From assembly GCA_002426025.1 (NCBI GenBank), contig DINP01000056.1, positions 49,944 through 63,197 of the forward strand: DNA of 13,254 nucleotides, written 5' to 3'. Every line of letters starts with the position of its first letter. Position 1 is the first letter of the stretch. The position numbers were made by a program, and so were the translations under genes. Below the pieces are notes generated by a model. That model had not been told where the DNA came from. It ran no database searches and saw only the letters and a program-made list of their open reading frames with translations. This document shows, piece by piece, positions 6,244 through 13,254 of the stretch. The DNA comes from Bacteroidales bacterium UBA5537. GTDB lineage: Bacteria > Bacteroidota > Bacteroidia > Bacteroidales > Lentimicrobiaceae.

Positions 6244-8364
6244 ATGAAATTTGGAAAACTACTCAGTTTTGCGGTAGCTATTTTACTGACTACCAACCTG
6301 ATGGCAGAAATTGTTACACAAGAAAATGCCAGCAGGGTTGCACGTAACTTCGTTTATGAACAACTTGTTCAGGACGGCATTGCTGTTAATATTGACGATA
6401 TCACTTTGCAGCTTGCTGAGGTACGTGAGATGAACAACCAGCCGGTTTATTATGCATACAACCTGGCTAATGGAGGATTCATAATTATTTCTGCTGATGA
6501 TATTTACACCCCGGTTATCGGGTATGCACCAGAAGGTGTTTTCCCTGCCGGTAACTCAAATAAAACTTTCAGGAGTTTTATCCAGGAATATGCCGATCAG
6601 ATTGAATTTGGCCGCGCCAATAATGTGAGAGCTGCTGCAGATGTATCGCAGGAATGGGATTATTTTACCAACCTGACAACAGCAAGGGTTAGCCTTGAAG
6701 GCGATCGTGATGTTGAACCATTGCTCGCCATCATGTGGAATCAAGACAATCCTTACAATGCTTATTGCCCTGAAGATGCAGCAGGCCCGGGTGGTCATGT
6801 TTATGCAGGGTGTGTAGCAACAGCGATGTCAATGATTATGACTTATTATCGCTACCCTCTTCAGGGAACCGGTACCTATTCATATAACTGTCCGCCTTAT
6901 GGTACACAGACTGCCAACTTTGGCCAGACCTATTATAACTGGGATGCTATGCTGAATTCAATAACTGCAGGAAATGGCGTTGCAGTCAATGCAATTGCCG
7001 AGTTGCAATATCATTGTGCTGTTTCGGTTAGAATGGGCTTTTCTCCTGATGGTTCGGGGGCCTATAGCCAGGATGTTCCTGCTGCAATTAAGAATTATTT
7101 TGGTTATTCTACCACAGCACAGCATGTTCAGAAAATGTCTTACACAACTTCAGCCTGGGAGAATATGATTATTTCCAGCATTGATGATAAGAAACCATTG
7201 TATTATTCAGGACAGAGTTCTGATGGAGGACACGCTTTTGTATTAGATGGCTATCAGATTACTGCCACAGGCAAACTTTTCCATTTTAATTTTGGATGGA
7301 GTGGTTCAGGTAATGGTTATTTTTCACTGACAGACGTTGGAGGATTCAGCGGTTCACAGGCAATGGTTAGAAATTTCTTCCCGAATCCGGCAAATTATCC
7401 ATATGATTGCGATTCACATGTAATTACCTCTCCTATGGGGATTTTTGAAGACCGCAGTGGGCCACTGGGTAATTATCTGGCTAACAGTGCTTGTACCTGG
7501 CTTATTGCCCCAACCGATTCTGTATCAAGTATTTCAATTTCTTTCAACCAGTTTGAAATAGCTGAAGGTGATTCCATTAAAATTTATGCCGGTGCAGATG
7601 AAAATGCTCCGTTACTTGCAAGTTATGGTCAGAATTCGGGTACAGCACAGGTTACAGCCGAAGGCAACAGGATGTTTATCAAGTTTCTAACCGACGGATC
7701 AAACCAGGCTGATGGTTTTCAGGCTGAGTTTTCGTCTGCATTTCCAGTGTATTGCACAAACAGTGTTACCAATCTGACAGAACCAACCGGATTTTTCTCT
7801 GATGGCAGCGGATCCTACAATTATAATAATAACAGTGTTTGTAAATGGAAAATTAACCCTGGCGATGGCGCGAAAGACCTGACCCTTGTTTTCTCTTCAT
7901 TCGATCTTGAATCGGATAAAGATTTCCTGCGGATTTATGCTATTCCTACAAATCAGTTGCTGGGTACTTTATCAGGCAATGTGATTCCCGATCCGATTGT
8001 TTCTCCTACAGGTCAGATGATGATTATGTTTTCATCAAACGGTTTTAACAACAACCAGGGTTTCGAAGCTGAGTATTACATCACCAATGTAAATACTACC
8101 GTTAAGGATTTTGCACAAAACCTGGCAGTTTATCCAAACCCTGCTTCTGGCTATACTGAAGTTAAATTTAATCTTAACGAGCGGACCCGGGTCAATTTTG
8201 TTCTTTACAATCTGATTGGCGAGCAGGTGTATAGCGAGTCTTCTGATTTTCAGGCTGGTTTCGTTAATAAAAGGTTGCAATTGGGCAATCTTGCAGGCGG
8301 GGTTTATATGCTTCGCATCAACAGCGAAAATGGCAGTGTTACACGCAAATTGGTTGTAGAATAA
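6244..8364 (+). CDS. Secreted C10 (streptopain-type) cysteine protease with two CUB-like domains and T9SS sorting domain
   Basis: A 706-residue secreted protease. Residues 1-21 are a signal peptide. Residues about 22-150 resemble the Spi/streptopain inhibitory propeptide, including PVYYAYNLANGGFIIISADD. The catalytic domain, about 155-380, has the C10 nucleophile C190 in YAGCVATAMSMIM, the catalytic H330 in GGHAFVLDGYQ and the conserved tryptophan W352 in NFGWSGSGNGYF. Two CUB-like domains follow at about 389-498 and 504-612, each opening with a cysteine pair 28-29 residues apart (C389/C417, C504/C533), the usual first CUB disulfide spacing. The end, from VYPNPASGY (629), is a type A sorting domain for type IX secretion. 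By family knowledge, the propeptide keeps the enzyme inactive until it is cleaved outside the cell. The CUB-like domains may bind substrate or surface ligands; that is inference. A paralogue of the same layout lies immediately downstream. Confidence 0.95.
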   Translation: MKFGKLLSFAVAILLTTNLMAEIVTQENASRVARNFVYEQLVQDGIAVNIDDITLQLAEVREMNNQPVYYAYNLANGGFIIISADDIYTPVIGYAPEGVFPAGNSNKTFRSFIQEYADQIEFGRANNVRAAADVSQEWDYFTNLTTARVSLEGDRDVEPLLAIMWNQDNPYNAYCPEDAAGPGGHVYAGCVATAMSMIMTYYRYPLQGTGTYSYNCPPYGTQTANFGQTYYNWDAMLNSITAGNGVAVNAIAELQYHCAVSVRMGFSPDGSGAYSQDVPAAIKNYFGYSTTAQHVQKMSYTTSAWENMIISSIDDKKPLYYSGQSSDGGHAFVLDGYQITATGKLFHFNFGWSGSGNGYFSLTDVGGFSGSQAMVRNFFPNPANYPYDCDSHVITSPMGIFEDRSGPLGNYLANSACTWLIAPTDSVSSISISFNQFEIAEGDSIKIYAGADENAPLLASYGQNSGTAQVTAEGNRMFIKFLTDGSNQADGFQAEFSSAFPVYCTNSVTNLTEPTGFFSDGSGSYNYNNNSVCKWKINPGDGAKDLTLVFSSFDLESDKDFLRIYAIPTNQLLGTLSGNVIPDPIVSPTGQMMIMFSSNGFNNNQGFEAEYYITNVNTTVKDFAQNLAVYPNPASGYTEVKFNLNERTRVNFVLYNLIGEQVYSESSDFQAGFVNKRLQLGNLAGGVYMLRINSENGSVTRKLVVE

Positions 8365-8388
8365 ATTTCTGAATTGAATCTTTATATG

Positions 8389-8417
8389 GAGGCTATCATA
8401 TTGATAGCCTCTTTTTT
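8389..8417 (+). terminator. Intrinsic terminator after the first C10 protease gene
   Basis: GAGGCTATCA and TGATAGCCTC form a perfect 10-bp stem with a 3-nt loop, followed by six Ts. It lies 24 bp after the stop codon. It separates the two paralogous protease genes into different transcripts unless read through. Confidence 0.9.
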
Positions 8418-8420
8418 ATT

Positions 8421-8447
8421 TTTGTTATTAAGTTTTACTTACTTTTG
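8421..8447 (+). promoter_or_regulatory. Promoter of the second C10 protease gene
   Basis: TACTTTTG at 8440-8447 is an exact TAnnTTTG -7 box, with TTTG at 8421-8424 as a -33 candidate about 15 bp upstream. Transcription would begin near 8454. The box and the bases after it (TACTTTTGACATCTC) closely resemble those of the first C10 gene (TACTTTTGGCACCTC), so the promoter may have been duplicated with the gene. Because the box overlaps the upstream TTG at 8445, that TTG cannot be the translation start from this promoter. Confidence 0.65.
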
Positions 8448-8474
8448 ACATCTCACACTTACATACAACAAAAT

Positions 8475-10583
8475 ATGATTAAGAGGACAGGATTTTTACT
8501 TTTGGCCATAGCCTTTTCATTTACTGTTTTTGGAGGCAACATTAACCAAAGTGAAGCTGCAAAAGCTGCAATAGCGTTTATGCATAGCAGACTGAGTTTG
8601 TCAGAGAAAGTTGATTTTGCCGCGCTTAGCACTTCTGATATTCTTGAAATTGAAGCAGGTATGTCGAAAATATTTGCAGTTAATTTCAGCAGCGGTGGAT
8701 ATGTTCTTCTTGCCGGAAACGACGCATCTGTTCCGGTATTGGGCTATTCGTTTGAATGTAATTATAACGGCAGTTCTCTTCCACCTGCTTTTGAAGCGTG
8801 GCTCGAAGGGTATAAGCTTCAGTTGAATGATTTGGCTATTAACAATGTACCATCAACACCAGAAATTATTCAGCAATGGGATGAATTGCTTAATTATAAT
8901 CCTGATTCTGGAATTGGTTCACGCAGCACAACCCAGGTAAACCCCTTGCTTTCCTCCACCTGGGATCAGGGTGCACGATATAATGAATTGTGTCCGGAAG
9001 ATTCGAACGGGCCGGGTGGTCATGTATGGTCAGGTTGTGTTGCTACAGCTATGTCGCAGGTAATCAATTACTGGCGTTACCCATTGCAGGGGACTGGTTC
9101 TCATGGTTATAACTCTGATTATGGTTATTTATCGGTAAATTTTGGACAGTCGTCCTACGACTTTAATCAGATGAACAGCAATATTGGTGGTGAAAACAAC
9201 TACGAAATGGCTGAAATCCAATACCATTGTGGTGTAGCGGTGAATATGATGTATTCACCAAACGGTTCAGGTGCTTACAGCGATGATGCAGCAGCGGCAC
9301 TCCGGAATTATTTTGGATATTCGTCCCAATTAAGCCTTGAATATAAAGATGAATACTCAGACAGTGAGTGGGCTGCTTTGCTTATGCAAAATCTCGACAA
9401 TGGATACCCAATGTACTATCATGGTTTCGGATCAGGAGGCCATGCATTCAACGTTGATGGCTATCAGGGAACTGACTATTTCCACTTTAACTGGGGATGG
9501 AGTGGCTCGTACAATGGGTATTTCTATCTGAATAATCTGAATCCCGGCGGTAATAATTTTTCAAATGGCCAGGGTGCAATAGTCAATTTTTATCCAGGAA
9601 GCAATTATCCTTATTACTGTAATGGGGTTACAACACTTACCAGGCATAACGGCAGTATTGAAGATGGAAGCGGGCCAATTGAGCCTTATACTTCAGGGCT
9701 TAACTGCGGCTGGCTTATTGCCCCGGATGATTCTATTTCAGATCTCACCCTGGTTTTTGATAAGTTTGATGTAAGCCAGGATATTGATGTGCTGAATGTG
9801 TATGATGGTCCTGATGCAAGTTTTCCGCTGCTTGGCAGTTTTACAGGTAGTGCCATGCCTCCTTCACTCATGGCAAGTGGCGATAAGATCTATATCGAAT
9901 TTATGACATCGGGAAATCAGGGAAGCGGATGGAAAGCTCACTATACCAGTAGTATTGTAAATTATTGCTCCGGGCTAACAACCATTACTGAGCCTGAAGG
10001 GATAATCAGTGACGGAAGCGGTAATCGTCCATATCATAACAATACTGTTTGTAAATACAAAATAACCCCCGAAGGAGCAACAAGTATCCTACTGTCATTC
10101 AATAGTTTTGATACTGAACCGGTTAACGATATTGTAAGGGTTTACGATTATGTTACACAAACCCTTATTGGTACTTATTCGGGCAACGAAATTCCAGCGG
10201 ATATCATTGTTCCTTCGTCCAAAGCATACGTGATATTTGTCAGCAATAGCGATATTCAGGGCGAAGGTTGGGAGCTCTCATACTCAGCCCTGACAACTGG
10301 CTTGGATGAGATTAATACCTCAATTGCTGGTCTGAAACTCAGGTGTTACCCGAATCCTGCAAAAGACTACCTTAGGGTTGAATTAACAAGTTTGGAGCCA
10401 ACCCTGGTAAGCCTGAGCTTGGTCTCAGCCGATGGCAGGCAGGTAACTTCTCAGGAATCTAAAATAGTATCAGGCAGTAGTATTGTTCTGCTCAATACCG
10501 GCAATATTCGCCCGGGCATCTATTTTTTGAAGTATTCATCTGCTGATGGAGGGGGAATGCGAAAAGTGATTGTTAACAGGTAA
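8475..10583 (+). CDS. Secreted C10 cysteine protease, paralogue of the upstream gene, with two CUB-like domains and T9SS sorting domain
   Basis: The frame is open from a TTG at 8445, but the ATG at 8475 is preferred: it gives a proper signal peptide (MIKRTGFLLLAIAFSFTVFG), and the TTG lies inside the promoter box. The protein is then 702 residues. A Spi-like propeptide spans about 22-150. The catalytic domain, about 155-375, has C188 in WSGCVATAMSQVIN, H323 in GGHAFNVDGYQ and W342 in NWGWSGSYNGYF. Two CUB-like domains lie at about 382-491 and 498-606, with cysteine pairs C382/C411 and C498/C526; the first has the typical CUB stretch DVLNVYDGPD. From CYPNPAKDY (624) a type A sorting domain directs type IX secretion. 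It shares long near-identical stretches with the upstream protease around the active site (GPGGHV, GCVATAM, RYPLQGTG), while the sorting domain has diverged. Tandem duplication is the simplest origin. Substrate is unknown. Confidence 0.95.
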   Translation: MIKRTGFLLLAIAFSFTVFGGNINQSEAAKAAIAFMHSRLSLSEKVDFAALSTSDILEIEAGMSKIFAVNFSSGGYVLLAGNDASVPVLGYSFECNYNGSSLPPAFEAWLEGYKLQLNDLAINNVPSTPEIIQQWDELLNYNPDSGIGSRSTTQVNPLLSSTWDQGARYNELCPEDSNGPGGHVWSGCVATAMSQVINYWRYPLQGTGSHGYNSDYGYLSVNFGQSSYDFNQMNSNIGGENNYEMAEIQYHCGVAVNMMYSPNGSGAYSDDAAAALRNYFGYSSQLSLEYKDEYSDSEWAALLMQNLDNGYPMYYHGFGSGGHAFNVDGYQGTDYFHFNWGWSGSYNGYFYLNNLNPGGNNFSNGQGAIVNFYPGSNYPYYCNGVTTLTRHNGSIEDGSGPIEPYTSGLNCGWLIAPDDSISDLTLVFDKFDVSQDIDVLNVYDGPDASFPLLGSFTGSAMPPSLMASGDKIYIEFMTSGNQGSGWKAHYTSSIVNYCSGLTTITEPEGIISDGSGNRPYHNNTVCKYKITPEGATSILLSFNSFDTEPVNDIVRVYDYVTQTLIGTYSGNEIPADIIVPSSKAYVIFVSNSDIQGEGWELSYSALTTGLDEINTSIAGLKLRCYPNPAKDYLRVELTSLEPTLVSLSLVSADGRQVTSQESKIVSGSSIVLLNTGNIRPGIYFLKYSSADGGGMRKVIVNR

Positions 10584-10599
10584 TTGGCTAAAAGTCATG

Positions 10600-10630
10600 A
10601 AAAAAGGCGGTTTGTTCAACCGCCTTTTTT
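10600..10630. terminator. Bidirectional intrinsic terminator between the second C10 gene and phoH
   Basis: AAAAAAGGCGGTT and AACCGCCTTTTTT form a perfect 13-bp stem with a 5-nt loop. The A-tract on one arm and the T-tract on the other let it work in both directions. It lies 16 bp after the protease stop and directly abuts the stop codon of the convergent phoH gene. Confidence 0.9.
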
Positions 10631-11581
10631 TTATGACCTGTCTGTCTCTTTGTCGTAAGCCTTGATAATTTTAGAAACCAGCTTATGGCGAATCACATCC
10701 GTTTCATCCAATACGACAATATCAATACCCTGAATATCTTTCAGGATTTTAGTAGCCTGAACCAAGCCCGATTGCTGGTTGCGTGGAAGGTCAATCTGGG
10801 TGATATCGCCGGTAATAAAAAATTTGGCTGAACGTCCCATGCGGGTAAGAAACATTTTAAGCTGGCTCGATGTAGCATTCTGGGCTTCATCCAAAATGGC
10901 AAAAACATTATCGAGCGTTCTACCGCGCATAAAAGCAAGAGGAGCTATCTCTATGGTTCCGTCTTCCAGGTAAGTGAGTAGTTTTTGAGGCGGAAGCATG
11001 TCGCGCAAAGCATCATACAATGGCTGCATATAAGGATCAAGTTTCTCCTTCATATCACCCGGGAGGAATCCAAGATTCTCGCCTGCTTCAACAGCCGGCC
11101 GGGTTAAGATTATGCGCTTGACTTCCCGGTTTTTTAACGCTCGTACGGCTAATGCCACGGCTGTATAAGTTTTACCGGTTCCGGCCGGGCCTATGGCAAA
11201 AACCATATCATTTTTTGCAATACACTCCACTATCTTTATCTGATTGGGAGTTCTCGCCTTGATAATCATTCCGTTACGACCATGAACAAGTACATCGGGC
11301 GGACTATCCTTTATCATGCCGTTGGTATTACCCGGTTCGGCAAGTTGTTTGATATCGTTTTCGGTAATACTTCCAAACCGTTCAAAATGAATAAGAATCA
11401 GGTTAAAAAGCGATTCAAAGGTTTCAATTTCTGCTGGTTCACCAATAACCTTAATAAATTCACCCCGGGCAATGATTTTTAGTTTGGGAATTAATTCCTT
11501 GATTGCATTAAGGTTGCGATCACCCACTCCGAAAAGTTCAAGTGGGCTGAATGATTCTATACTGAAGACTTTTTCGTTCAT
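10631..11581 (-). CDS. phoH: PhoH family ATPase (PhoH-like / YbeZ-like)
   Basis: A 316-residue cytoplasmic P-loop ATPase, near the usual size for bacterial PhoH-like proteins. Residues 1-100 are the small N-terminal domain with an apparent nucleic-acid-binding fold (EFIKVIGEPAEIETF). The Walker A motif GPAGTGKT is at 131-138 and the Walker B motif FAILDEAQNA at 227-236. Other family hallmarks are LTRPAVEAGENLGFLPGD (159-176), PLAFMRGRTLDNVF (214-227) and FITGDITQIDLP (255-266). Relatives act as ATPases, probably RNA helicases, linked to rRNA maturation with YbeY and in some bacteria to phosphate starvation. No ybeY or phosphate genes are in this window, so the exact role here is open. Its 3' end shares a hairpin terminator with the convergent protease gene. 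It is divergent from the lyase gene and probably transcribed alone. Confidence 0.95.
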   Translation of the reverse strand: MNEKVFSIESFSPLELFGVGDRNLNAIKELIPKLKIIARGEFIKVIGEPAEIETFESLFNLILIHFERFGSITENDIKQLAEPGNTNGMIKDSPPDVLVHGRNGMIIKARTPNQIKIVECIAKNDMVFAIGPAGTGKTYTAVALAVRALKNREVKRIILTRPAVEAGENLGFLPGDMKEKLDPYMQPLYDALRDMLPPQKLLTYLEDGTIEIAPLAFMRGRTLDNVFAILDEAQNATSSQLKMFLTRMGRSAKFFITGDITQIDLPRNQQSGLVQATKILKDIQGIDIVVLDETDVIRHKLVSKIIKAYDKETDRS

Positions 11582-11625
11582 TGAGTTAATTTATGGCATT
11601 TCATTGTAAGGATGATTTCAGGCCT

Positions 11626-11633
11626 TAAAAGTA
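11626..11633 (-). promoter_or_regulatory. Candidate phoH promoter, -7 box TACTTTTA
   Basis: Read on the minus strand, 11633 to 11626 is TACTTTTA, one base from the TAnnTTTG consensus. It is nearly identical to the TACTTTTG boxes of three other genes here. It lies about 45 bp ahead of the phoH start. A TTG about 15 bp upstream is a possible -33 element. Confidence 0.4.
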
Positions 11634-11775
11634 GGAAAATTTTGAAGGCAAGGATTTGGTGTTGAAGCAAAGCATTAAGGTAAAGAGAATTTGATTTCCG
11701 GATAACCGATAAACAAATCTGACTTGCTATATGGGAGAATATTTTCTTCTTTAACTAAGTTTCCCCCGAAATTCC

Positions 11776-11783
11776 TACTTTTG
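11776..11783 (+). promoter_or_regulatory. Promoter of the aspartase-family gene, -7 box TACTTTTG
   Basis: An exact match to the Bacteroidota -7 consensus, 17 bp before the ATG at 11801, which implies a short leader of about 10 nt. A GTTT at 11759-11762 is a weak -33 candidate. The rest of the 219-bp gap back to phoH shows no ORF or clear hairpin. Confidence 0.6.
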
Positions 11784-11800
11784 AACTGAAATTATATTGT

Positions 11801-13243
11801 ATGGAATTCAGAAAGGAAACGGATTTTCTGGGAATGAAAGAGGTGCCAGCTGATGCACTTTATGGGATACATGCTGTTCGTGCCCGTGATAATTTTCCTG
11901 ATCGCACACCCTTTTACGAGGAGTGGTATCGGGCCATGGGATTGGTAAAACAGGCATGTTACATTACGGCAAATTCCTTTTTTAGTGCTATTAGTAATAA
12001 ATATGAAGACGGCAATACTCCGGTAAAAACAATCTCTCCGGAGGTGATGGCCGAACTAGAAAAAGTAGCTGCAGAAGTGGCCGAAGGAATGTATTTTGAG
12101 CATTTTATAGTGCCCGCCATAAATGGTGGTGCCGGTACCAGCATCAACATGAATGTGAATGAGATCATCTCCAATGCTGCGCTCAAAAAACTTGGTCATA
12201 AGCCCGGCGAATACGCTTTGATAGATCCTACTGAAGTTGCTAATGTATTCCAGAGTACGAACGACGTGGTTCCTACTGCTTTAAGAGTAGCAGTGATGTT
12301 TTTGCTGCAGGAGCTGGAGATTTCCATTAATGAACTCCGCAGCGGATTTGAGACGCTTGAAGGCCGTTACCGCGATAACCTGCGGGTGGCTTATACACAA
12401 ATGCAGGAAGCAGTGCCATCTTCATTTGGCAAGTTGTTCTCTAATTACAGCGATGCGCTTTCGCGTGATTGGTGGCGTGTTTCAAAGTGCTTTGAACGCA
12501 TAAAAGTGGTGAACCTTGGCGGAAGCGCAGTAGGAACTTCGGTTGCCGTTCCCAGGTTTTTCGTTATGGAAGTAGTTCAGCAACTGCAACACCTGACAAA
12601 TCTTCCACTAACGCGCGGCGAAAACCTCACCGATACAACCAGCAACCTTGATTCTTTTGTTGAGATTAATGCTATTTTAAAATCACTCGCGGTAAACCTC
12701 GAAAAAATAGCCAACGACCTGAGACTGCTTGCTTCTGATCTGGTAAAAAACGGTGGAATTATCCTGCCTCAAAAACAGGTTGGCAGCTCCATTATGCCGG
12801 GAAAAGTAAATCCAGTGATACCTGAATTTGTGATCAGTGCCTCCCACCAGGTTTATGCCAACGATAGCTTGATTTCAGGCCTGTGTGCCCAGGGATGCCT
12901 CGATCTGAATGCTTATCTGCCGTTAATCGGCCATTCGCTCATTGGTAGTCTGAAACTATTGACCGCTTCATGCCAGACCATGCTTGAAAACATGGTAAAA
13001 AGCCTGGAAGTGGATGCCAGAACAAGTTACGATACTTTGATGCACAGCCCGGCAATTACCACAGCACTCAGTCCAATCATTGGCTACCACAAAGCCTCTG
13101 AAGTGGCTAAAATGATGAAAAATACAGGTAAAAGCATAATTGATCTGAATGAAGAACTCAAACTGATTCCCCAAGAGAAGCTCGACGAACTTCTCAAGCC
13201 TGCAAATCTTTTAAAGGCTGGATATTCGGTAAACGATCTTTAA
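11801..13243 (+). CDS. aspA: Aspartate ammonia-lyase (aspartase/fumarase superfamily)
   Basis: A complete 480-residue cytoplasmic lyase, close to the family's usual 460-480. The start resembles aspartases (FLGMKEVPADALYGIHAVRA). Conserved superfamily regions are GGAGTSINMNVNE (109-121), QSTNDVVPTALR (151-162), TQMQEAVP (199-206) and the signature GSSIMPGKVNPVIPE (328-342), where S329 matches the catalytic serine of bacterial aspartases. T199-Q200 matches the TQ of E. coli aspartase better than the TH of fumarases. It should convert aspartate reversibly to fumarate and ammonia, supplying fumarate for anaerobic respiration or carbon from amino acids. The stretch after the signature (GLCAQGCLDLNAYLPLIGH) departs from the textbook aspartase sequence, so another ammonia- or succinate-type lyase substrate is possible. 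It has its own promoter; the window ends just after its stop. Confidence 0.85.
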   Translation: MEFRKETDFLGMKEVPADALYGIHAVRARDNFPDRTPFYEEWYRAMGLVKQACYITANSFFSAISNKYEDGNTPVKTISPEVMAELEKVAAEVAEGMYFEHFIVPAINGGAGTSINMNVNEIISNAALKKLGHKPGEYALIDPTEVANVFQSTNDVVPTALRVAVMFLLQELEISINELRSGFETLEGRYRDNLRVAYTQMQEAVPSSFGKLFSNYSDALSRDWWRVSKCFERIKVVNLGGSAVGTSVAVPRFFVMEVVQQLQHLTNLPLTRGENLTDTTSNLDSFVEINAILKSLAVNLEKIANDLRLLASDLVKNGGIILPQKQVGSSIMPGKVNPVIPEFVISASHQVYANDSLISGLCAQGCLDLNAYLPLIGHSLIGSLKLLTASCQTMLENMVKSLEVDARTSYDTLMHSPAITTALSPIIGYHKASEVAKMMKNTGKSIIDLNEELKLIPQEKLDELLKPANLLKAGYSVNDL

Positions 13244-13254
13244 TTTCGGATTTT

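Noticed and set aside
8445..8474. TTG start of the second C10 gene
   Set aside because: It overlaps the predicted -7 promoter box, and the downstream ATG gives a better signal peptide.
11582..11800. Small RNA or riboswitch between phoH and the aspartase gene
   Set aside because: I saw no strong stem-loops, conserved riboswitch motif or terminator in this gap, only promoter-like boxes.

Overview
This window looks like a chromosomal segment from a Bacteroidota bacterium, probably a Bacteroidales-like or related anaerobic lineage; the genus cannot be read from the sequence. Three points support this. Three large secreted proteins end in the C-terminal type A sorting domain of the type IX secretion system (T9SS). 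Several genes are preceded by the Bacteroidota -7 box TAnnTTTG, in the same form TACTTTTG three times. Gene starts lack clear Shine-Dalgarno sequences.

Left part (1-3031, minus strand): part of a histidine-degradation (hut) operon, read in the order hutI (imidazolonepropionase), a small four-helix-bundle protein of the S23/TIGR02436 type, then the 5' part of ftcD. FtcD is a fused glutamate formimidoyltransferase / formimidoyltetrahydrofolate cyclodeaminase that runs off the left edge. The four-helix gene lies between two inverted GC-rich repeats sharing the exact core GGGCTCAGGGC. It looks like a roughly 480-bp cassette placed inside the operon, and it is the most unusual structure in the window.

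3032-3452: a 421-bp divergent intergenic region with a likely hutI promoter and several perfect dyads (operator candidates), including a 10-bp inverted repeat with a 6-bp spacer. No RNA gene or small ORF was recognised.

Middle (3453-10583, plus strand): three consecutive genes for secreted proteases. The first is an S8 subtilisin-like protease with PKD domains. The next two are tandem paralogous C10 (streptopain-type) cysteine proteases, each with two CUB-like domains. All three have signal peptides and T9SS sorting domains. The S8 gene and the first C10 gene each end in a strong intrinsic terminator followed at once by a new promoter, so the C10 genes are probably separate transcription units. 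The second C10 gene ends at a perfect hairpin shared with the convergent phoH.

Right part: phoH (minus strand), a PhoH-family ATPase, then a divergent aspartase-family lyase (plus strand), complete and ending 11 bp before the right edge. The gene set suggests extracellular proteolysis feeding amino-acid catabolism: histidine to glutamate and one-carbon units through Hut/FtcD, and aspartate to fumarate and ammonia through the lyase. That functional link is inference from gene content, not something the sequence demonstrates.
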